NCBI RefSeq assembly: GCF_000282495.1
Contig: NZ_AKJE01000061.1
Coordinates: forward strand, 1 to 47,118
Origin: Pseudomonas sp. GM79
GTDB lineage: Bacteria > Pseudomonadota > Gammaproteobacteria > Pseudomonadales > Pseudomonadaceae
Direction of reading: 5' to 3'
Length of the DNA stretch: 47,118 nt
Shown here one piece after another: positions 40,904 through 47,118 of the stretch. Both the position numbers and the translations under genes were made by a program. Each line of letters starts with the position of its first letter. Positions within the stretch are counted from its first letter, which is position 1. Below the pieces are notes generated by a model. That model saw only the letters and a list, made by a program, of their open reading frames with translations. It searched no databases and was not told where the DNA came from.

Positions 40904-41603
40904 ATTGAAACTGCCTCAGGGCGTTAGCGCTCATGAGTTCAAAAGCCCGGTGTTGCTGGCCGAAGGCCTGGCATTGACGGTGGCCAGGCAACTGAGCGAC
41001 GCCATTGCCGCACAAGGCGCCGCGACGCTGGTGGTGTCTGGCGGACGCAGCCCGGTGGCGTTTTTCCAGCACCTGGCCAAGCAGAAGCTGGACTGGTCGA
41101 AAGTGGTGGTCAGCCTGGCTGACGAGCGCTGGGTGCCGGTGGAACATGCCGACAGCAATGCCGGTCTGCTCAAGCGTTACCTGTTGCAAGGCCCGGCGGC
41201 CAAGGCTCAGTTCCTGAGCCTCTACAGTGCCACCGCCAACCTGGAACAGGCCGCCGAGCAGGCTGATCGCTTGCTCGCCGAATTGCCAGCGATCGACGTG
41301 CTGGTGCTGGGCATGGGCGACGACGGTCATACCGCGTCGCTGTTCCCCAACAGCCCGAACCTGGCCGATGCCTTGAAAGTCGACGGCACCCGTCGTTGCT
41401 GGCCGATGCTGGCGCCGACCGTGCCCCATCAACGCCTGACCATGAGTCGCGCGCTGCTGGCTTCGGCGAAGCACACCGTTCTATCGATTTCCGGTCAGTC
41501 CAAGCTGACCACCCTGAATGCCGCACTGGCCGGTGACGATGTCGCCGCCATGCCGATTCGGGCGTTTCTGCAACCAACGTTAGAGATTTACTGGTGCCCA
41601 TGA
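40890..41603 (+). CDS. pgl: 6-phosphogluconolactonase Pgl
   Basis: Hydrolyses 6-phosphogluconolactone to 6-phosphogluconate. It has 237 residues of the DevB/NagB fold. Motifs are LVVSGGRSPVAFFQHLA, VSLADERWVP and the catalytic LVLGMGDDGHTASLFPN. GGGAGG lies about 10 bp before the ATG, inside the end of zwf. It overlaps the region upstream of eda. Confidence 0.96.
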   Translation: MAISELKLPQGVSAHEFKSPVLLAEGLALTVARQLSDAIAAQGAATLVVSGGRSPVAFFQHLAKQKLDWSKVVVSLADERWVPVEHADSNAGLLKRYLLQGPAAKAQFLSLYSATANLEQAAEQADRLLAELPAIDVLVLGMGDDGHTASLFPNSPNLADALKVDGTRRCWPMLAPTVPHQRLTMSRALLASAKHTVLSISGQSKLTTLNAALAGDDVAAMPIRAFLQPTLEIYWCP

Positions 41604-41620
41604 ACCAAGGATCAGCCGCT

Positions 41621-42286
41621 ATGACAAACACATCCCCGACCGTTTCCATGGCGGACAAAGTTGCCCTGATCGACAGCCTTTGCGCCAAGGCGCGGATTCT
41701 GCCGGTGATCACCATCGCGCGTGAACAGGACGTGCTGCCATTGGCCGACGCCCTGGCGGCCGGTGGCCTGACGGCGCTGGAAGTGACCCTGCGTTCGCAG
41801 TTCGGCCTCAAGGCGATCCAGATCCTGCGCGAGCAGCGTCCGGAACTGGTGACGGGTGCCGGCACCGTACTGGATCGCAGCATGCTGGCCGCGGCCGAAG
41901 CGGCCGGTTCGCAATTCATCGTCACACCGGGCATCACCCGTGACTTGCTTGAAGCCAGTGTCGGCAGCCCGATCCCGCTGTTGCCGGGCATCAGCAATGC
42001 CTCCGGCATCATGGAAGGCTATAGCCTGGGTTATCGCCGCTTCAAGCTGTTCCCGGCGGAAGTCAGCGGCGGCGTCGCGGCCATCAAGGCCCTGGGCGGC
42101 CCGTTCGGCGAAGTTAAATTTTGCCCGACCGGCGGAGTCAGCCCGGCCAATATCAAGAGCTACATGGCGTTGAAAAACGTGATGTGCGTGGGCGGTAGCT
42201 GGATGCTTGACCCCGAGTGGATCAAGAACGGCGACTGGGCCCGCATCCAGGAATGCACCGCCGAGGCGTTGGCGCTGCTGGACTGA
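41621..42286 (+). CDS. eda: KDPG aldolase Eda
   Basis: Cleaves 2-keto-3-deoxy-6-phosphogluconate to pyruvate and glyceraldehyde-3-phosphate, the last step of the pathway. The protein has 221 residues. The Schiff-base lysine is in RRFKLFPAEVSGG, and the glutamate is in ALEVTLRS. GAGTV and CPTGGV hold the phosphate/pyruvate site. The frame is open from a GTG at 41594 and an ATG at 41600. I chose the ATG at 41621 because AAGGA lies eight bases before it. A terminator follows, closing zwf-pgl-eda. Confidence 0.96.
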   Translation: MTNTSPTVSMADKVALIDSLCAKARILPVITIAREQDVLPLADALAAGGLTALEVTLRSQFGLKAIQILREQRPELVTGAGTVLDRSMLAAAEAAGSQFIVTPGITRDLLEASVGSPIPLLPGISNASGIMEGYSLGYRRFKLFPAEVSGGVAAIKALGGPFGEVKFCPTGGVSPANIKSYMALKNVMCVGGSWMLDPEWIKNGDWARIQECTAEALALLD

Positions 42287-42330
42287 TTAACCTGATTTAC
42301 CAAACACTTCGTTGTGTGTTCTACGGCTTT

Positions 42331-42362
42331 ACGGTGCGCTTGGTCGGTGCACCGTTTTTTTT
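42331..42362 (+). terminator. Rho-independent terminator after eda
   Basis: ACGGTGC / GCACCGT stem with an 11-base loop and a run of eight T, 44 bp after the eda stop. Confidence 0.87.
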
Positions 42363-42380
42363 GCCTGAAGTAAAACCCCT

Positions 42381-42483
42381 GTGGGAGCGGGCTTGCTCGC
42401 GAAGGGGCCGTCGCATTCAATGCAGATTTTGACTGTCAGACCGCTTTCGCGAGCAAGTCGGATCGCCGCACCGCCGCTCCCAC
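42381..42483. repeat. REPIN with an enlarged right arm (103 bp)
   Basis: The left arm is the usual 23-bp REP. The right arm reads TTCGCGAGCAAG, then TCGGATCGCCGCACCG, then CCGCTCCCAC, so it is 15 bp longer than normal. Total length equals the common 88-bp unit plus 15. Confidence 0.9.
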
Positions 42484-42566
42484 AGGACATCACGCGATAC
42501 ATAGTTACCGCATCTCGTCGCCCGTCCAGCGTTAACCTGCGTTCATCTTATTGAAGAGAGAACGTC

Positions 42567-43292
42567 ATGGACGACAATACTGCAACGACATCCCCACCTC
42601 CGGCTTGCCAACTGTCACCCGAACAGATCGCCGGCCCCTATTTTCGAAACCCGAAACTGATCAGACGCAACATCAGCGAAGGCATGGATGGCATCCCCTT
42701 GGTGCTGCGGCTGACGATCGTCGATGCGATGACCGGTCAACCGGTCACCGGGGCGGTGGTCGATATCTGGCATTGCAACGCGCGCGGGGCGTATTCGGGG
42801 TGGAGCAAGATCAATCCAGACAAAAAAGTCAGCGTCGGCGATATCGGGTCGATCCCGCGTACCGATGATGATACCTACCTGCGTGGTGGGCAATTCACGG
42901 ACAAAAAGGGCATCGTCCGGTTTACCACGATCTATCCGGGGTTTTATGCCGGCCGAGCGCTGCACATTCATGTCGCGGTACGCATCACAGCCGGCAACAA
43001 CTATCTCGAAGAACGCCATGTCGCCTGGGTTGGCCAGCTCTACCTCCCGGACGTAGCGTCGAGATCGGTGCTTGATGCCAGAGAATACGGCGGGCGCACG
43101 GTATCAGCGCTGACAAACGATGAAGATTTTCACTACAAACACCGAGGCGGCGAAGCCTCGACCTTGAATGTCCATGCCATCGGTCGAGACTCGAACGACG
43201 ACGGCTTTTTCGGGCACATGACCATCGGCGTCGACACGTTTGCAGTGTCATCGCAAATCAAGCCCGAGGACTTCGACAAATACACCGTGTGA
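42567..43292 (+). CDS. Intradiol ring-cleavage dioxygenase
   Basis: A 241-residue non-haem Fe(III) dioxygenase of the protocatechuate/catechol/hydroxyquinol family. The four iron ligands can be placed: Y76 in NARGAYSGW, Y127 in IYPGFYAGR, and H133 and H135 in RALHIHV. The N-terminal EQIAGPYF is the usual family entry. There is no signal peptide. It is not next to any other aromatic-degradation gene, so the substrate is unknown. Some standalone members act on alkyl-catechols or are poorly characterised. GAAGAGAG precedes the ATG. Confidence 0.88.
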   Translation: MDDNTATTSPPPACQLSPEQIAGPYFRNPKLIRRNISEGMDGIPLVLRLTIVDAMTGQPVTGAVVDIWHCNARGAYSGWSKINPDKKVSVGDIGSIPRTDDDTYLRGGQFTDKKGIVRFTTIYPGFYAGRALHIHVAVRITAGNNYLEERHVAWVGQLYLPDVASRSVLDAREYGGRTVSALTNDEDFHYKHRGGEASTLNVHAIGRDSNDDGFFGHMTIGVDTFAVSSQIKPEDFDKYTV

Positions 43293-43294
43293 CC

Positions 43295-44476
43295 TCAGCG
43301 CAGTTCAGTCAGCGCCCGTGCCAGCCGATCCATGTCGGCAGCGGTGGTGGTGAGGCCCGGCGTAATGCGGATGCACGGGCCACACGCCGCACCGCTGCGC
43401 GTCACGGTAAACAGGTTGTAGTCGTTGAGCAGGCGCTCGACCAGCGCCTGTTGATCGGCATGCCGGGTAAAGCGCATCGAGGTAATGCCACAATACAGGC
43501 GCGGGTCATCCGGGGTCATGACTTCAATGCCCGGTAACCCCCGCACGGCATCGACCCATCGGTTACGCAGGTAATTGAGCCGCATGCCCTTGGCGACGGA
43601 ACCGCCCATGGCGTGATGCTCTTCAAACACCAGCGGCAGGGTCAGCAAGGCCGGAATATTGGGCGTGCTGTAGGGTGTGCGGGCGCGAATGTCGGTGACC
43701 GGGAAATGCATCTCGCCCATGTCCGGGTCAATATCGGCCAGGCGCTCGGGGGCGATGTAAATGAAGCCCAGAGTCAGCGGCGCACCGATCCATTTGTGCA
43801 AGTTGTAGCCAGCAAAAGCGATGCCCAGTTTCTCGAGATCGAACTCGATCTGACCGAGGGCATGGGCGCCGTCGAGGATCACATCGATCCCGTGTTCCCT
43901 GGCGGCAGCGGCAATCGCCTGCACCGGCATGACCAGTCCGGTGCGATGGGTGACGTGGGTCAGCGCCATCAGCTTCAGTCGCGGATAACGCACGAAAGCT
44001 TCGCGGTAAGCGGTGAGTAAACTGTCGAAACTCGCGGGGTGGCAGTGTTCGATCTCGATCACTTCCACGCCTCGATAACGTGCCAGCCAACGCATTGCGC
44101 CCTTTACCGTGTCGTACTCCAGATCGCTTATCAGCACCTGATCGCCCGGTGCCAGGCGATTGTAGTTGCGGATCAGCGATTGCAGGCCATCCGAAGCGTT
44201 GCGGGTGAAGGCAACGGCTTCGGCGGGGGCACCGATCAGCTCGGCCAGTTGCTCACGAATCTTGACGCTTTCGCCCTGTTCGAAGCGCTGTCGCACATGC
44301 ACCGAGTTGCCGCGGTTGATGAGTTCGATGTTGCGCTGATACTCCTCGACCACGGTGCGCGACATGCGCCCGAAATAACCGTTTTCCAGGTTCAGGGGGC
44401 CGGGTTCGACCGCGTAACGGTCGGCAAAGGTCTGCCAAAAGGCTTCATCGCGGGTACGGCGGGTGTTATCGGGCAT
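43295..44476 (-). CDS. Class V aminotransferase (isopenicillin-N-epimerase-like)
   Basis: A 393-residue PLP enzyme of the cysteine-desulfurase/CefD superfamily. The PLP lysine is K228 in AGYNLHKWIGAP. Preceding motifs are FTRNASDGLQSLIRNYN, LISDLEYDTVKGAMRWL and VILDGAHALGQIEFDL (PLP aspartate and histidine). It ends in IRITPGLTTTAADMDRL. An in-frame TTG lies two codons upstream, but the ATG at 44476 is likelier. It is convergent with the dioxygenase gene with 2 bp between stops, and lies 25 bp after the DUF3820 gene. The reaction is unknown; epimerase or lyase activity on a small amino acid or peptide is plausible. Confidence 0.85.
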   Translation of the reverse strand: MPDNTRRTRDEAFWQTFADRYAVEPGPLNLENGYFGRMSRTVVEEYQRNIELINRGNSVHVRQRFEQGESVKIREQLAELIGAPAEAVAFTRNASDGLQSLIRNYNRLAPGDQVLISDLEYDTVKGAMRWLARYRGVEVIEIEHCHPASFDSLLTAYREAFVRYPRLKLMALTHVTHRTGLVMPVQAIAAAAREHGIDVILDGAHALGQIEFDLEKLGIAFAGYNLHKWIGAPLTLGFIYIAPERLADIDPDMGEMHFPVTDIRARTPYSTPNIPALLTLPLVFEEHHAMGGSVAKGMRLNYLRNRWVDAVRGLPGIEVMTPDDPRLYCGITSMRFTRHADQQALVERLLNDYNLFTVTRSGAACGPCIRITPGLTTTAADMDRLARALTELR

Positions 44477-44501
44477 GAGCAACTCGGTGAGGTAGGGCGG
44501 G

Positions 44502-44741
44502 TCAGTGGCGAGGCGCGGGTTTGCCGTGTTTGGCGCGCAGGGGTTCGAGCAGTTCCGACAAGCCGTTGTGGTCGATTTCCTGCATCAAAGCCAGCAAACC
44601 GCCCAGTTCACCGTGGGGGAAACCTTCGCGAGCGAACCAGTTCAGGTACTGGCCGGGCAGGTCAGCGATGATGCGGCCCTTGTATTTGCCGAAGGGCATT
44701 TCGCGGGTAATCAGCAGTTCGAGCTTTTCGGGATTCATCAT
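44502..44741 (-). CDS. DUF3820 family protein
   Basis: A 79-residue soluble protein. It has the DUF3820 pattern MPFGKYKGRIIADLPGQYLNWFAREGF, shared with small proteins described as putative quorum-sensing-regulated factors and with exonuclease-associated domains. The function is unknown. Two ATGs stand together at 44741 and 44738. It is probably co-transcribed with the class V aminotransferase gene downstream, 25 bp away. Confidence 0.8.
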   Translation of the reverse strand: MMNPEKLELLITREMPFGKYKGRIIADLPGQYLNWFAREGFPHGELGGLLALMQEIDHNGLSELLEPLRAKHGKPAPRH

Positions 44742-44942
44742 CAGTCATCTTGATTCAAAACAGTCTGGAAAATACAGGCATTCTGCATGCAGGCCAAATG
44801 ACAGATCATGCAAAAAAAACGGATACAGATTTCTCGTTAAAATCCAACCAATTGAAATATAAGTAAAAAGTCATCAATTCAAAGCTGGCATGCAGGCTGC
44901 AACTACTTATTGCATCTTTCATCAACCGCAAGGAATTGAAAA

Positions 44943-45410
44943 ATGACCGACATTAATAAAGAAGCGATCTCTGTACTCAACGACCTGATTGAAACCTGTA
45001 AAGACGGTCAGGAAGGGTTCAAGACTTGCGCTGAAGACATCAAGCATCCAGAACTCAAAAACCTGTTCATGCAGCGCTCCGCCGACTGCGCTGCTGCCGC
45101 TGCCGAGCTGCAGGCGACTGTGCGCTCCCTCGGTGGTGATCCGGAAACCTCCACCAGTGTCAGTGGCGATATGCACCGTCGCTGGGTCGATGTGAAGGCG
45201 ATGTTCACCGGCAAGGATGAAGAGGCGGTGCTGAACGAAGCCGAACGCGGTGAAGACCACGCGCTGAAGGCCTACAAGGAAGCACTGGAAAAAATCAACA
45301 AAGACAACCTGGTGAGCATTCGTGACATCGTTGAACGCCAGTATCACGGCGTGCAACGCAACCATGATCAGGTGAAAGCCCTGCGTAACCAGGCTCGCGC
45401 ACGCTCATAA
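44943..45410 (+). CDS. PA2169-type four-helix-bundle protein (DUF2383)
   Basis: A 155-residue alpha-helical protein of the DUF2383 / PA2169 family, with a ferritin-like bundle. The pattern includes ISVLNDLIETCKDGQEGF near the start, LFMQRSADCAAAAAEL and ERGEDHALKAYKEAL. The function is unsettled. Relatives are often stress- or stationary-phase-linked in pseudomonads. AAGGAATTG lies just before the ATG. The 200 bp upstream is A/T-rich and has no other gene. A terminator follows at once, so the gene is monocistronic. Confidence 0.85.
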   Translation: MTDINKEAISVLNDLIETCKDGQEGFKTCAEDIKHPELKNLFMQRSADCAAAAAELQATVRSLGGDPETSTSVSGDMHRRWVDVKAMFTGKDEEAVLNEAERGEDHALKAYKEALEKINKDNLVSIRDIVERQYHGVQRNHDQVKALRNQARARS

Positions 45411-45428
45411 GCGTTTGTCATCGGTCAA

Positions 45429-45456
45429 AAACGCCAGCCAGTCTGGCGTTTTTTTA
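45429..45456 (+). terminator. Rho-independent terminator after the DUF2383 gene
   Basis: AACGCCAG / CTGGCGTT stem with a five-base loop and a run of T, 19 bp after the stop. Confidence 0.88.
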
Positions 45457-45567
45457 TGTTCGGGATTTAACACTGGACGGGATATAGATAGCTAGCTAAT
45501 AATTTGTTATTCAAATCATCACGCCTAACCCGGCTATCGTTAAACCGTCCTTTCAAGAGTGCTTTAC

Positions 45568-47118
45568 GTGCCTATCACTTTGCAGGCCTTATTCGCGCCT
45601 GACCGCCGCGCCTTGCAGTTCGCGATCAAGACTTTGATCGGCGGCGGCCTGGCACTGTGGCTGGCGTTGCGCTGGGGGCTGGAGCAACCGTCGTGGGCGT
45701 TGATGACGGCATTTATCGTCGCCCAACCGTTGTCCGGGATGGTGGTGCACAAGGGTTTGGCACGGCTGTTGGGTACGCTGGTCGGGACGATCATGTCGGT
45801 GGTGTTCATGGGCCTGTTCGCTCAGACGCCCTGGCTGTTTTTGCTGGCGTTGGCGTTGTGGCTCGGGCTGTGTACGGCGAGTTCGACCTTGCTGCGCAGT
45901 GCCTGGTCCTATTCCTTCGTGTTGGCCGGTTACACGGTGGCGATCATCGCATTGCCAGCCATTACCCATCCGCTGACAGTGTTCGATCAAGCCGTGGCGC
46001 GCTGCACGGAAATCTGCCTGGGCATTCTCTGCGCCACCGCTGCCAGTGCGTTGCTCTGGCCATTGCGGGTCGAACGGCAACTGGCGGACCAGGCCCGGGC
46101 AGCCTGGCAAAGCGGCATGAATGCCACGCGTGCAACGTTGGCCGGTGACGCTCAGGCGCGTAAAGGCCTACTGGAAATACTCGGGAAAATCGTCGCGGTC
46201 GATGCCCAGCGCGAGCATGCCTGGTTTGAAGGTAGCCTCGGTCGGCAACGAGCGCGGGCCATCAGCGGTTTGAGTCAGAAGCTGTTGATGCTGTTGCGCA
46301 TCGCCCGTTCGGTACGCCGCCAATGGAATCAATTGGAACTGCTCGAAGCCGAGCAACTGATGCCATGGATGACCGAGGTTCAAGAAGCGATTGGCGCTTG
46401 TGATACCGCCCAGTTGCAAGCCTTGCGCCCGAGGTTGCTCGACGCCTCTCACGATGCGCACATCAGTGCTGCGCAAAGTTACTGTCTGGCCCGTTTCACT
46501 TTGTTGCTCGATACCGCCATGGCAGCCTGTTCCGCATTGAAAGCGGTGCAGGAGGGGCGTGAAACGGCCGACCCGCCGAGAACCCTGACGCCGCATCGCG
46601 ACCTGTCATTGGCGCTGGTCTTTGGCGCGCGCAGTGCGCTGGCGTTTCTGGTGGTGTCGGGTTTCTGGCTGGCGACGGCATGGCCTGCGGCGTCGGGCGC
46701 TCTGGTGCTGACGTGTGTGGTGTGCAGTCTGTTTGCCAGCCGCGAGAATGGGGCGCAAATCGGCATGAGTTTTCTGCGCGGCATCCTGCTGGCGATTCCA
46801 TCGGCGTTTATCGTCGGGCAGATTCTGCTGCCGCAATGGAGCGGGTTTGCGCTGCTGTGCATGGGCATGGGCGTGCCGCTGTTTCTCGGCGCGCTGGGCA
46901 TGGCCAAACCGCAGATCGGCGCCACGGCCACTTCCTTCTGTCTGCACTTTATTGTGCTGGTTTCGCCGCTGAACACGATGAAGTTCGATGTCGCGAATTT
47001 CTTCAATAGCGCTCAGGCCATGTTGATCGGTGTCGGCGCTGCCGTATTGGCGTTTCACTTGCTGATCATGCGTAACCCGACATGGCATGGCCGACGCTTA
47101 CTGGCGGCGACCCTCGCC
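45568..47118 (+). CDS. FUSC-family inner-membrane efflux protein (AaeB-like), partial
   Basis: The frame stays open from the GTG at 45568 to the window edge (517 codons), so the 3' end lies outside. The N-terminal half has about six membrane segments, e.g. FAIKTLIGGGLALWLALRWG and PSWALMTAFIVAQPLSGMV. A cytoplasmic helical region of about 200 residues follows, then a second set of membrane segments (SALAFLVVSGFWLATAWPAA). This two-part layout is that of AaeB/FUSC aromatic-acid efflux proteins (usually 650-750 residues). Such proteins pair with an AaeA-like membrane-fusion protein, which would be expected just downstream. The Shine-Dalgarno site is modest (CAAGAG). Confidence 0.88.
   Translation, partial: MPITLQALFAPDRRALQFAIKTLIGGGLALWLALRWGLEQPSWALMTAFIVAQPLSGMVVHKGLARLLGTLVGTIMSVVFMGLFAQTPWLFLLALALWLGLCTASSTLLRSAWSYSFVLAGYTVAIIALPAITHPLTVFDQAVARCTEICLGILCATAASALLWPLRVERQLADQARAAWQSGMNATRATLAGDAQARKGLLEILGKIVAVDAQREHAWFEGSLGRQRARAISGLSQKLLMLLRIARSVRRQWNQLELLEAEQLMPWMTEVQEAIGACDTAQLQALRPRLLDASHDAHISAAQSYCLARFTLLLDTAMAACSALKAVQEGRETADPPRTLTPHRDLSLALVFGARSALAFLVVSGFWLATAWPAASGALVLTCVVCSLFASRENGAQIGMSFLRGILLAIPSAFIVGQILLPQWSGFALLCMGMGVPLFLGALGMAKPQIGATATSFCLHFIVLVSPLNTMKFDVANFFNSAQAMLIGVGAAVLAFHLLIMRNPTWHGRRLLAATLA

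Overview
This window looks like a chromosomal segment of a fluorescent pseudomonad (Pseudomonas fluorescens group). The grounds are GC-rich coding sequence, Pseudomonas-type gene clusters (Entner-Doudoroff/gts glucose locus, arcDABC, a second glycine-cleavage operon next to a TyrR-like enhancer-binding protein) and many copies of the repeated palindrome family (REP/REPIN) typical of this group. The species call comes from recognition of families and gene order; no search was run.

Layout. 1-2071: end of cpoB (tol-pal), queE-queC (7-deazaguanine synthesis) and tRNA-Lys(TTT). 2323-4313: nadA, an RDD membrane protein and a CspA-family cold-shock protein. 4695-10679 (minus strand): gcvH-gcvP-sdaA-gcvT, which turns glycine and serine into C1 units and pyruvate. 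A sigma-54 promoter and three GcsR-like operators lie in front of gcvH, and gcsR (11111-12619) lies just upstream of them. 12836-18128 (minus): arcD-arcA-arcB-arcC plus a DUF5064 gene, the arginine deiminase pathway, with an Anr/FNR-type box in front of arcD. 18575-20862 (plus): a second, closely similar arcD, followed with a 4-bp overlap by an AlkA-type DNA glycosylase. 20993-22946: a CaiB/BaiF CoA transferase and methylglyoxal synthase.

23128-42286 is one functional block for glucose. It holds gap, edd-glk-gltR-gtrS, an AGE-family sugar isomerase, the gtsABCD ABC transporter, porin oprB, a mutarotase, the repressor hexR and zwf-pgl-eda. Glucose enters through OprB and GtsABCD, is phosphorylated by Glk, oxidised by Zwf/Pgl, and cleaved by Edd/Eda to pyruvate and glyceraldehyde-3-phosphate, which Gap oxidises. 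Two exact HexR half-site pairs lie between gap and edd and a near match lies before zwf. An identical-spacing promoter module is repeated before the isomerase gene and before gtsA. Several leaders carry A-rich Hfq/Crc-type motifs.

42567-47118: an intradiol dioxygenase, a class V aminotransferase, a DUF3820 protein, a DUF2383 four-helix protein and the start of a FUSC-family efflux protein that runs off the window.

Almost everything is core metabolism, and I see no clear new defence or mobile system. The most notable points are the duplicated promoter module, the divergent arcD pair, the GcsR/sigma-54 architecture, and the 88-bp REPIN units (eight exact-length copies), some of which sit inside operons.
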